Source: a virus
Direction: 5' to 3' (one strand)
Virus record (IMG/VR): IMGVR_UViG_3300027856_000112
Span: 1-22,725 of that record
Length of the DNA: 22,725 bases
The position numbers and the translations under genes were made by a program. Below are positions 16,207 to 22,650 of this stretch, in pieces (position 1 is the first letter of the stretch; the number at the start of each line of letters is the position of its first letter). The notes under the pieces were generated by a model that saw nothing but the letters and a program-made list of their open reading frames with translations, ran no database searches and had not been told where the DNA came from.

Positions 16207-17711
16207 TTTAATTCCTCTTCTGTTATGTTGTATTGGTATTTTAGGTTATCTATGTGTTTAATAAGAGTTTCCTTTCCCGTTGCAGGTTGCCTGGTTTTGG
16301 TGTAATCAATTACAGGTAGTCCCATTACTTCATGCAATAGGGTCTGTAACTGAGGCCCACTACCGGGATTGAATTTAGCCTCTTCTTCGAAGTGTGATAA
16401 TGGATGTATTTTCTTAACTAACTTCTTATTGGCAGTTTTCATTAATGTTCTCTGCCTAAGCCTCTCAAATTTCTTAATGAGAGAGAACTTATGGATTCTA
16501 TCTAATGCGGAGTTCTTAATGGCTGTGAGTAGGCCGTCTACTTCATTTACCCTATTCATGTCTAAAGGTATGCCCACTAGCTCCATGATGAGGATTAAAG
16601 GCACACTCGGTAGAAATATTGACTCATATGGCTCACGTTGATTATCAGCAAGCATAATAGGGTAATATTTGTTGAATACCCAGAAAGTGCCCAAGCAATC
16701 CTTAAGGTTATAGGGGAGTAAGTCCTCGATAGGTATTTTTGTAATGTCATTAATGTCTTCCTCGGCATACCTTCCTAGGTACTCATGAGCCAGTGCTTTA
16801 AGTCCATAGGTCTGAGTAGCAGTAGAGTTTTTGGCTAGATACGCAATAAGTTTTGTATCGTGGATTCTCTTAGTGAGAATCTCTACTCCTCTAACTGTAC
16901 CGGGATAGTCTAACAGGTTATCCATGTATAGCTCGTATACGAGGACCTTGATATCATAGTTACCATTTTGGTAAATAATCGTACCTTTGTAGGTCTCGAA
17001 GAATTCCCGTAGGATATCTTTTATCTCTTCGTATATTGCTGAGTTACCATACTTACATGGGAAGGAGATACCTTCACTGTCACTCCAAGCGAATCCTATA
17101 GTACCTATAAAGGCTTCATAGAACTTCAAGCTGAATGCTTCAATATCACAAGACAGCGCGGAGTGCTGCTGTAATTTAGCTACTGCTTTACGTATAGCCT
17201 CTAGAGTCTTAGGATACTCAGAGTACTTAATTACATTCTGACCTACGGCTGTATAGGTATCATTGACAGATTTAGCCAAGGTATCTAGAGATGTATTCAG
17301 CTTAGCAAGCAGCGTATCATCATAGAATAGTGCCTGATAGTTCACAGAGACTACCATGTTGGTATCATCATGCACAGAGGGTAATACATACCCATATGCA
17401 CTAGGCACCTTCACTACTTTGGTTAATAGCTTAAAGTAGGGAGAATCTGCTACCAATACAGTCTTTGTATTTCTTGCTTCAAATGCCTTGGTTAGATTCT
17501 CAATGTGAGGGGCAGCAAACTTAACAGGAGTCTTTCCCTTCTCATTATAAGTCAGCGAGTACACAACAATATTTTCAGTGATACCTCTAGCTCTGAGAGG
17601 GTCAATGTAATACTGCTGTAGCTCTTTTACTTTAAATGCTGATTCTTTAATGAGTACTGCTATGGGAAAGTCACTACTGTCTTCATCACCGTAAAATACA
17701 GTGTGCTTCAT
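16203..17711 (-). CDS. Family A DNA polymerase, N-terminal half (3'-5' exonuclease plus start of thumb)
   Basis: 502 residues. An N-terminal phage-specific domain (about 1-180; YGDEDSSDFPIAVLIK, VLVADSPYFKLLT) is followed by a proofreading exonuclease with Exo I SCDIEAF (D189, E191), Exo II IYQNGNYD (N251, D253), a helper motif RIHDTKLIAYL and Exo III YNLKD (Y334, D338). The C-terminus reaches FNPGSGPQLQTLLHEVMG and TRQPATGKETLIKHI, the region just before the polymerase thumb, then ends in TGA. The catalytic polymerase half is a separate gene downstream. All exonuclease residues look intact. The start has GAGGAATTAATATG 10 bases after the preceding stop. Confidence 0.93.
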   Translation of the reverse strand: MKHTVFYGDEDSSDFPIAVLIKESAFKVKELQQYYIDPLRARGITENIVVYSLTYNEKGKTPVKFAAPHIENLTKAFEARNTKTVLVADSPYFKLLTKVVKVPSAYGYVLPSVHDDTNMVVSVNYQALFYDDTLLAKLNTSLDTLAKSVNDTYTAVGQNVIKYSEYPKTLEAIRKAVAKLQQHSALSCDIEAFSLKFYEAFIGTIGFAWSDSEGISFPCKYGNSAIYEEIKDILREFFETYKGTIIYQNGNYDIKVLVYELYMDNLLDYPGTVRGVEILTKRIHDTKLIAYLAKNSTATQTYGLKALAHEYLGRYAEEDINDITKIPIEDLLPYNLKDCLGTFWVFNKYYPIMLADNQREPYESIFLPSVPLILIMELVGIPLDMNRVNEVDGLLTAIKNSALDRIHKFSLIKKFERLRQRTLMKTANKKLVKKIHPLSHFEEEAKFNPGSGPQLQTLLHEVMGLPVIDYTKTRQPATGKETLIKHIDNLKYQYNITEEELK

Positions 17712-17720
17712 ATTAATTCC

Positions 17721-18035
17721 TCAGGAAACGTACATTCCACCAACTGCCCCAAATTCAGAACTAGTTTCTAGTTTTAGGCGCTCTATTTCTGCATCTAACT
17801 GTGCTTTAACTGAAGTTAGGTCTAGTCCATTTTTGAAAGGGTCTGTTACTGTTAGAAATACTCCGTCAATGCTTCCAATATACGTATTCCCTGCTTCGAA
17901 CCATTCGAAGCCTCCCCGTATCTCTTCATCAATGTAATTTCCAAGACCGCTATCTAAGGCTTCTGTATCTGCAATTTCTTCGCTCGCATAGACCCCATAT
18001 CCAATACCATAGTTTGCATCATAATCAATACTCAT
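17721..18035 (-). CDS. Unknown 104-residue acidic protein
   Basis: Not recognised. It is rich in Gly, Asp, Glu and aromatic residues (YGIGYGVYASEE, RGGFEWFEAGNTYIG) with a probable C-terminal helix (VKAQLDAEIERLKLETSSEF). A small beta domain with a helical tail fits. No metal or membrane motif is visible. It sits directly upstream of the polymerase exonuclease half, 9 bases away, and is ATGA-coupled to the preceding membrane protein, so it is transcribed with the replication genes. Confidence 0.75.
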   Translation of the reverse strand: MSIDYDANYGIGYGVYASEEIADTEALDSGLGNYIDEEIRGGFEWFEAGNTYIGSIDGVFLTVTDPFKNGLDLTSVKAQLDAEIERLKLETSSEFGAVGGMYVS

Positions 18036-18241
18036 TTCCCTTGCTCCTTCACTTTCTTCTTTTTGCGTCTCATAAGAGCAGCTAATGATATTAGAGGCCA
18101 GCCAGCAGCTACTACAAGCATAGGTAAGTCTACAGATACTCGTTCATCTCCATCTCTTATGTGTAGGTATACAAGTGTATGTAAAGTTGAATGAAATCCA
18201 AGTAGGTACATTACTATAATTATAACTAGTTCAGCGTTCAT
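18032..18241 (-). CDS. Small two-helix membrane protein
   Basis: 69 residues. Two hydrophobic segments, VIIIVMYLLGFHSTLHTLVYL (about 6-26) and MLVVAAGWPLISLAALM (about 41-57), are joined by a charged loop (HIRDGDERVSVDLP). The tail is strongly basic (RRKKKKVKEQGK) and so probably cytoplasmic, which puts both ends inside the cell. It is ATGA-coupled on both sides. Function is unknown; phage early operons often carry such host-takeover or membrane-anchoring peptides. Confidence 0.78.
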   Translation of the reverse strand: MNAELVIIIVMYLLGFHSTLHTLVYLHIRDGDERVSVDLPMLVVAAGWPLISLAALMRRKKKKVKEQGK

Positions 18242-18663
18242 TCTAGTAATTGCCTTTTCTTTGCATGTAAGGTTGTTTTAGGCGGATATGCTTCTACGTA
18301 TACTTTCTGATATATTCTCTTGTTCTTCTGTACAGTAGCTATTAGCTCCTCTACAGGATAGAGAATACCGTAGTTTATAAGCAGAGTACGGAGGTACTCA
18401 AAATCAATACCAATATCATCTATCCATGGAGGATTCTCACAATAGAGGTAATCGAATGCTTCTACCTTAGGTATTACATTTCGGAACATAGTATAGTGGT
18501 ACGCAGTCCTTACTGGCTTATAAGGATTAGGCAATTCTTTCCATGCCTCACCTACAGCTAGGACTACAGCTCTTGTGTAGAGTAAAGCTTCAGGAGAGTC
18601 AATAACAACCATATCCTTAATCTTCTTCTCTACAAACTCTAGAGCTTTATCCTTATCTATCAT
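18238..18663 (-). CDS. Unknown 141-residue protein
   Basis: Not recognised. It looks mostly helical with a central aromatic-rich block (TAYHYTMFRNVIPKVEAFDY, ENPPWIDDIG) and a basic C-terminus. No nuclease, ATPase or zinc motif is visible. It overlaps the upstream gene by 11 bases and is ATGA-coupled to the small membrane protein downstream. The tight coupling supports it being a real gene. Confidence 0.75.
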   Translation of the reverse strand: MIDKDKALEFVEKKIKDMVVIDSPEALLYTRAVVLAVGEAWKELPNPYKPVRTAYHYTMFRNVIPKVEAFDYLYCENPPWIDDIGIDFEYLRTLLINYGILYPVEELIATVQKNKRIYQKVYVEAYPPKTTLHAKKRQLLE

Positions 18664-18937
18664 CGCTTAGAGCTTCTGCTTTAAGTAATGAATAGCCAAT
18701 ACAGTCTAGAGCACTGTCATGATGATAGGAGTCCTTAGACCACTGCCGTACATCCTTCAGTAGTTGTAGTAGCAGCCATCCTTCAGCTTCACTGAGGTCT
18801 TGTCCTGTGATATGGGCAAAAGCCGCTACAGCCTTACCCATACTCCTTTCCCCTGCGGCTGAATCGTACTCTTCGCCTCTACTGATTAGAGTCTCTATAA
18901 TTTCTTCAATAAGTTCTTCCACGTCTTTAGCAGCCAC
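18653..18937 (-). CDS. Small helical phage protein, DUF6378-like
   Basis: 94 residues, starting with GTG at 18937; AGGAG lies 7 bases upstream, which fixes the start. The pattern SRGEEYDS, then KAVAAFAHITG, LLLQLLKDVRQW and HHDSALDCIGYSLLK resembles the phage 'ERGxxYG...LLKxxR...HxDxxxDxxGY' family (DUF6378), a small all-helical protein with no firmly known function. MazG-like nucleotide pyrophosphohydrolases have a loosely similar helical, acidic make-up, but the motif is not the MazG E-x-x-E/D set. The match is from memory of the pattern. Confidence 0.72.
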   Translation of the reverse strand: MAAKDVEELIEEIIETLISRGEEYDSAAGERSMGKAVAAFAHITGQDLSEAEGWLLLQLLKDVRQWSKDSYHHDSALDCIGYSLLKAEALSDDR

Positions 18938-19154
18938 TTGAATTCTCCTCTCGTTTGCTTACAGCTTCTACAAGCTTTCTCAGTTTGGTTGGCACCTCAG
19001 AGAAATTAAAGATAAATGTATGCTCAACCCAAGAATGCTCATTATCGTTATATTGGATAGCAGTGAGTTCATATTCTGTTACTGATAAAGCAGAGTTTAT
19101 TTTTAGAACATAATCATCTGCACGGTAAATAAATTTTAAATCTTTAGTGTCCAT
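18927..19154 (-). CDS. Unknown 75-residue protein
   Basis: Not recognised. It appears to be mostly beta strands (KFIYRADDYVLKINSAL, YELTAIQY, WVEHTFIFNF) with a C-terminal helix (TKLRKLVEAVSKREE). The ATG shares a base with the preceding TAA (TAATG), so it is coupled to the metallophosphoesterase gene, and it overlaps the next gene by 11 bases. Confidence 0.72.
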   Translation of the reverse strand: MDTKDLKFIYRADDYVLKINSALSVTEYELTAIQYNDNEHSWVEHTFIFNFSEVPTKLRKLVEAVSKREENSSGC

Positions 19155-19654
19155 TATTCGCTCTCAAAGTTATCAAACCATTCTTGGATTATTTCTAGAG
19201 ATACAGGGTAACCGCTATTATAATCTAGGTTTACATTAAAATAGGGATAAGGCAATGGAGGTGTTGCTGCACCATTATGTAGGTGACCATGGATGTTCCC
19301 TCTACACCTATATATCTCTTGAGGATGTACAGGGCAGTGAGTTAGCCAGAATTTCTTATAGCGTCTAAATCCATGCACCTTAATAACATGCTCTAAGTAT
19401 CTCTCTGTAGCTAAGTTGTCATGGTTCCCTATAATGAGTTCCTTAACACCATTAAGCCTTCCGAGTTTAGGGAGACCAGCAATACTCCTAGCAACATCAC
19501 CAAGAATAAATAACTTATCTCGTTTACGTACAAAGCTGTTAATATTATCAATAATATGCTCATCATGTTCTTCTTTGGTATCCCCAAAGTTTCTATGCTT
19601 TGCTATATTATCCTCCTCAAAATGGAGGTCTGATGTAAACCATACATTGCTCAT
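19154..19654 (-). CDS. Metallophosphoesterase (calcineurin-like)
   Basis: 166 residues with the complete two-metal motif set: SDLHF (D9, H11), LGDV (D53), GNHD (N77, H78), THCPVH (H106) and GHLH (H124, H126). The fold hydrolyses phosphomonoesters or phosphodiesters; the short form is common in phages and the substrate is unknown. DNA-end, cyclic-nucleotide and RNA substrates are all possible. Its neighbourhood with RtcB and nucleotide-metabolism genes is suggestive but does not decide. The SD AAGGAT lies 5 bases before the ATG, inside the preceding small reading frame. Confidence 0.93.
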   Translation of the reverse strand: MSNVWFTSDLHFEEDNIAKHRNFGDTKEEHDEHIIDNINSFVRKRDKLFILGDVARSIAGLPKLGRLNGVKELIIGNHDNLATERYLEHVIKVHGFRRYKKFWLTHCPVHPQEIYRCRGNIHGHLHNGAATPPLPYPYFNVNLDYNSGYPVSLEIIQEWFDNFESE

Positions 19655-19728
19655 TATTTATCCTTGGGTATATCACTATCACAAATTGGGCATGGTGCAA
19701 CGGGAGTCATATCATCCCCTGTCCACAT
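19654..19728 (-). CDS. Possible tiny CPxC protein (24 residues)
   Basis: Between two genes the - strand holds a short frame from ATG at 19728, or from ATG at 19710 with an AGGGG SD, to TAA at 19654. The TAA overlaps the metallophosphoesterase ATG (TAATG). The product ends PVAPCPICDSDIPKDK, a single C-P-x-C zinc-knuckle half. The gap would otherwise be 93 bases in an operon where most gaps are 0-20, which favours a real gene. It could be a remnant or only a coupling leader. Confidence 0.45.
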   Translation of the reverse strand: MWTGDDMTPVAPCPICDSDIPKDK

Positions 19729-19747
19729 ATATTGATAACCTTGTAAA

Positions 19748-19960
19748 TCAGCTCTCTCTTGGTATTACTGTATTTACTAATGCCCCGTTCCATTTAGATA
19801 CAATGGTGGTTCCTACATACACGGCAAACCACGGTACACCTGACATTTGGCCGTTTTCCATTACGACCTTAATAGCTGTACATCCGTGTTCTCCTACTCT
19901 AAAGATATTACCTCCAGCGTAGATTGCAACAACATACTCCCCTTGTTTAAATTCACTCAT
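19748..19960 (-). CDS. Unknown 70-residue beta-rich protein
   Basis: Starts at ATG 19960, which shares one base with the TAA of the TSCPD gene (TAATG); a longer frame from 19987 would run inside that gene and is not needed. The sequence is strand-rich (GEYVVAIYAGG, FRVGEHGCTAIKVV, WFAVYVGTTIV) and suggests a small beta barrel, perhaps SH3-like. It has a single Cys. Function not recognised. Confidence 0.72.
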   Translation of the reverse strand: MSEFKQGEYVVAIYAGGNIFRVGEHGCTAIKVVMENGQMSGVPWFAVYVGTTIVSKWNGALVNTVIPRES

Positions 19961-20607
19961 TATCCACATTCTCCAAGGTGACCACATTCAGGATTAGTAC
20001 ATTTGGTACACCCTCCCTCAATAATCAGAGTCATCTCTGAGCACTCAGGGCACTGTTTACCTGTAGCTTTTGGCTTAGTACTGGCCTCTTCTTCAATAGG
20101 CTCTGGAGTGTCCTCTACAGCCTCATAGAGGTCTTTCTTGGTAGGGGTGGCACCATTGATATGTTCGTCAATTACCCAACCTATATGAGCCACTACAGAG
20201 GGATAATTCCTTCCCTTCATAAAGTATGAGCCAGAGCCGTCATGTACCTGCTTCATCTCCTTAATAAGGAACTGGATAGACTCTCCTCTACGGAAAGCAC
20301 TACTCATCATTCGAGTGATAGCATCCATCCATTGCTTATGTTCTGTATGTTTAGTATTGAGGAAGATTTCGAAAGGAGTATCAGCATAATCATTGATGGT
20401 GATATAGATGGTACCGTAACCAGCAATAGGAGGTTTAATCTTATATGTGAACCCAGGGAGCTTATACTCCCTTTTTTTCTTAGGGATATCTTCGTTCTCT
20501 TTGGCACATTCGCTATTAATATAGTGAGTACACCCTGCTGCTTCTTCTGGCTTATCTTCATCAAGAACTTTCCAACCAACAATCTTATTTTTAATTTCTA
20601 TAGCCAC
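19960..20607 (-). CDS. Stand-alone TSCPD-domain protein with C-terminal zinc ribbon (B12-dependent RNR C-terminal-like)
   Basis: 215 residues, GTG start at 20607 after AGGGGAA. Residues about 54-150 match the TSCPD domain found at the end of B12-dependent ribonucleotide reductases: GYGTIYITINDYADTPFEIF, then AITRMMSSAFRRGES and IQFLIKEMK. An acidic linker leads to a zinc ribbon, CPEC (186-189) and CTKCTNPEC (200-208), with one more Cys at 214. No reductase catalytic domain (glycyl or thiyl radical motifs) is in this protein or elsewhere in the window. It may help a phage or host reductase, or be a renamed domain with another job. Many phages carry such proteins annotated as reductase parts. 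Confidence 0.8.
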   Translation of the reverse strand: MAIEIKNKIVGWKVLDEDKPEEAAGCTHYINSECAKENEDIPKKKREYKLPGFTYKIKPPIAGYGTIYITINDYADTPFEIFLNTKHTEHKQWMDAITRMMSSAFRRGESIQFLIKEMKQVHDGSGSYFMKGRNYPSVVAHIGWVIDEHINGATPTKKDLYEAVEDTPEPIEEEASTKPKATGKQCPECSEMTLIIEGGCTKCTNPECGHLGECG

Positions 20608-20889
20608 TTATTTTCTTCCCCTCAGTAATTCTATTGTTGCTAGTTTATCCAGATAGTTCTGCACAGAACCTTGTGATGTACATTGGTATCGTGTTTTTCC
20701 TGCGAATATATCATATGCCTGGCCTCTTTCTAACGCACATTGGCTGCAAACTATAGCACTACATTCCATATGGTGGCAATAGTATTCTGTTGAGCCTCCA
20801 ACTATAGCAGGCAAAAACCCGGTTTTTGCTTTATATGTAACTTTAATATACTTATGTTTACCTATAGTAATTATAGTATCCTTCATCAT
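20608..20889 (-). CDS. Cys-motif small protein (paralog family member)
   Basis: 93 residues. It carries the C-x4-C-x2-C motif (ECSAIVCSQC; C43, C48, C51), with extra Cys at 38 and 70, and a C-terminal stretch QGSVQNYLDKLATIELL. The cysteine block matches the proteins encoded at 21506-21736 and 21733-21966, and the tail matches the 27-residue frame just upstream. Four to five Cys suggest zinc or iron-sulfur binding. The start ATG (20889, or the next codon) has no good SD and overlaps the upstream stop (ATGA), so translation is probably coupled. Confidence 0.75.
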   Translation of the reverse strand: MMKDTIITIGKHKYIKVTYKAKTGFLPAIVGGSTEYYCHHMECSAIVCSQCALERGQAYDIFAGKTRYQCTSQGSVQNYLDKLATIELLRGRK

Positions 20890-20969
20890 GTTAATAACTC
20901 TATTATTGCGTAATTATCTACGTACTCTTGGATAGAGCCATAAAGTGCACATTGAAACGTACCCTTCAC
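20886..20969 (-). CDS. 27-residue miniature paralog, coupled on both sides
   Basis: A GTG at 20969 overlaps the ThyX-like gene's TGA as GTGA, and the frame ends in TGA at 20886 overlapping the next ATG as ATGA. The product (VKGTFQCALYGSIQEY, then VDNYAIIELLT) aligns with the tail of the downstream protein, sharing QC, GS, Q, Y, D, A and IELL. No SD precedes the GTG, and a TAG lies upstream in frame within the ThyX-like gene. It is either a tiny real gene or the 3' remnant of a decayed duplicate that still couples translation. Confidence 0.5.
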   Translation of the reverse strand: MKGTFQCALYGSIQEYVDNYAIIELLT

Positions 20970-21502
20970 GTCTTCAGCGGGTAATCTGGGTATGCCCTAA
21001 GTACCTTCTCTAGTCCTACATGACATTCGGTGTATTCTCCACAAATCCCGTTTCTATAGACGCAAGCAGGAACTAAATAGGGATGTAGCTTTGGTTCAAC
21101 TTTCTTAATCTCATTACATATCTTAGTCCATGCACCTACAGTCTCTTTATGACTCTTATAGCAGAGACGAGACTTAGAGATATTAATTAATTCCTGTGCA
21201 TTGGTCTCAATAGCGTGGTTAACCAAGGTCTCCCTGCCCTCATCTGATACGTCAGTAGGTCTCAGGTCATCTCTCATGGTCATACAGGCGTGTTCAGCGA
21301 ACTTACCATGCCTAACTAGGTGAGTGGAGATAAAGAGCTTGATACCCTCTAGTTTGATGAAATAGCGGTACATACGTAATGGGGAGTGTTCGCACTTAGC
21401 CCAGTAAGCAATAGATGCTTTCACATCCTTACCATGAGTGGTAGTAGCAGCAAATTCATTAGGTACTTCAGGGAGGTTATTCTTCTTGACTGTAATTTTC
21501 AT
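20966..21502 (-). CDS. Divergent ThyX-like protein (FAD-dependent thymidylate synthase fold)
   Basis: 178 residues. LFISTHLVRHGKFAEHACMT (about 56-75), MRDDLRP (76-82), VNHAIETNAQELINISKSRL (94-113) and a terminal VPACVYRNGICGEYTEC block match a ThyX-like phage family. The hallmark ThyX signature RHRxxSxNxxSxRY is only partly kept: R64-H65 and R77 remain, but the signature Ser is not where expected. ThyX makes dTMP using FAD and methylenetetrahydrofolate. This version may have altered chemistry (another pyrimidine substrate) or be non-catalytic. Three late cysteines (147, 154, 160) are unusual. Confidence 0.72.
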   Translation of the reverse strand: MKITVKKNNLPEVPNEFAATTTHGKDVKASIAYWAKCEHSPLRMYRYFIKLEGIKLFISTHLVRHGKFAEHACMTMRDDLRPTDVSDEGRETLVNHAIETNAQELINISKSRLCYKSHKETVGAWTKICNEIKKVEPKLHPYLVPACVYRNGICGEYTECHVGLEKVLRAYPDYPLKT

Positions 21503-21505
21503 CGG

Positions 21506-21736
21506 TCAGCTCAGTAGTTGTTTGGTTAGAAACTCTTTTGTATAATCTTCAGCAGAGGGGTATAGATGGGGATGTGGTCCCTCCCTCCCATTGGTGGCAT
21601 AATTACACCCCGTTGTATGATGGAAAAAGCAGTCACTACAAGGCATACCCGCACAAGTCCTAAAAGGAACAAGTACCGTATCTTCCAATCCTCGTGTCTT
21701 CTCAGGATATCTAGAGTCATGCCATTCATACTTCAT
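21506..21736 (-). CDS. Cys-motif small protein (paralog family member)
   Basis: 76 residues. The start MKYEWHD, the block RTCAGMPCSDCFF (C28, C33, C36), a fourth Cys at 44 and the tail KEFLTKQLLS are all shared with the next upstream gene. The C-x4-C-x2-C-x7-C spacing suits one zinc or iron-sulfur site. Function is unknown. It is ATGA-coupled to the upstream paralog and ends 3 bases before the ThyX-like gene. The block between Cys 44 and the tail is His/Pro-rich (GPHPHLYPS). Confidence 0.78.
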   Translation of the reverse strand: MKYEWHDSRYPEKTRGLEDTVLVPFRTCAGMPCSDCFFHHTTGCNYATNGREGPHPHLYPSAEDYTKEFLTKQLLS

Positions 21737-21966
21737 TTTAATAATCCTTTAGTAAGGAACTCTTCAGCAAATTCCCTGGGAGAGGTGTAATCACTTAGAA
21801 TAATCCTACCTTTCCCTGTTTTTATAGCTAGGCAGCCGTGATGAACTGTAGGTTTAAAAAGGCATTGGCTACAGGATATACCACTACAACTTCTTGTAGG
21901 GATATATGTGGTACCTCTAGGTAGACCGATCTTATTTGTATTATCCTCGTACCATGCATAATCCAT
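21733..21966 (-). CDS. Cys-motif small protein (paralog family member)
   Basis: 77 residues. Same plan as its downstream neighbour: MDYAWYED start, RSCSGISCSQCLF (C27, C32, C35), a fourth Cys at 45 and the tail EEFLTKGLLK. The DNA between the two has diverged widely although the protein motifs match, so the duplication is old. The SD GAGG lies 7 bases before the ATG. A metal-binding role is inferred from the Cys spacing only. Confidence 0.78.
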   Translation of the reverse strand: MDYAWYEDNTNKIGLPRGTTYIPTRSCSGISCSQCLFKPTVHHGCLAIKTGKGRIILSDYTSPREFAEEFLTKGLLK

Positions 21967-21968
21967 AA

Positions 21969-22472
21969 TTACACCTCTAATAAGCTTTTAAGCATACGTG
22001 TATTAAGCATCTCCAATAGATTCTTTAATGCTTTGGAATCTACAGTATAGTTATTATCAGCTATGGATGTTTTATATGATAATCTGGCATCTTCCCACTG
22101 AGGGAATATATTAGGAGGTAAATACCCTAACACCATATGAGTAGTACCCGGACAGCTTGTCTTTAAATCTTTGGATAGTTTACGGAGTAGACGTAATACT
22201 CTTTTCTTCTCGTCTTCCAATTTAACTACGGTATTGAGATAGGGATGTAGCTTTAGTTTCTGTTCTTGGGTAAGTGTAGTGTATCTAATCTTCTTAAACG
22301 AAATACTACTATTTAGGGTAAATAACTTACCTCTATACCTATACTTGTAAATAGCATGAGAATCCATATTGAAGTAAACCTCATTAAATTTCTTATGTAC
22401 ACCTAGAACGGCTGTATCTATAAGAGGGTTATAAAAGCTTCGGTCCATTTGGGTTATGATGAGATCACTCAT
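21969..22472 (-). CDS. Unknown 167-residue protein
   Basis: Start is ATG at 22472, with AGGA about 8 bases upstream and an 8-base overlap with the preceding gene (ATGAGTGA); an in-frame extension to 22553 runs inside that gene. The N-terminal half is beta-rich and aromatic (HAIYKYRYRGKLFTL). A helical basic stretch follows (KLEDEKKRVLRLLRKLSKDL), and a helical tail ends LLEMLNTRMLKSLLEV. No family recognised. It is flanked by Cys-motif genes and may belong with them. Confidence 0.75.
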   Translation of the reverse strand: MSDLIITQMDRSFYNPLIDTAVLGVHKKFNEVYFNMDSHAIYKYRYRGKLFTLNSSISFKKIRYTTLTQEQKLKLHPYLNTVVKLEDEKKRVLRLLRKLSKDLKTSCPGTTHMVLGYLPPNIFPQWEDARLSYKTSIADNNYTVDSKALKNLLEMLNTRMLKSLLEV

Positions 22473-22635
22473 TAAAATATTCCTGTAGTAATATACATTC
22501 CTCAAGTAATACAGGCTGCATACTGCAAGCACTATTCTCTGAGGAATATACAAAAGAACTGCAATAGCTACAATTGGTACATTTATAGGTATCCCATAAT
22601 TCTTTATGGATTGCCTCTACAATATTATTTGCCAT
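22465..22635 (-). CDS. 56-residue Cys-rich protein
   Basis: A short gene from ATG 22635 to TGA 22465. The Cys pattern is YKCTNCSYCSSF (C19, C22, C25) with further Cys at 37 and 47, a tighter variant of the cluster in the genes at 21506-21966. The tail is LLEECILLQEYFNE, loosely similar to the hydrophobic tails of that family. An AGAAG-like SD precedes the ATG. It overlaps the 167-residue gene by 8 bases. It lies 15 bases after another family member's stop. Confidence 0.68.
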   Translation of the reverse strand: MANNIVEAIHKELWDTYKCTNCSYCSSFVYSSENSACSMQPVLLEECILLQEYFNE

Positions 22636-22650
22636 TTATTTTTCTTCTTA

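Noticed and set aside
22473-22553. Longer N-terminus for the 167-residue protein
   Set aside because: It would run inside the 56-residue Cys-rich gene; the ATG at 22472 has an SD and the same overlap style as other junctions.
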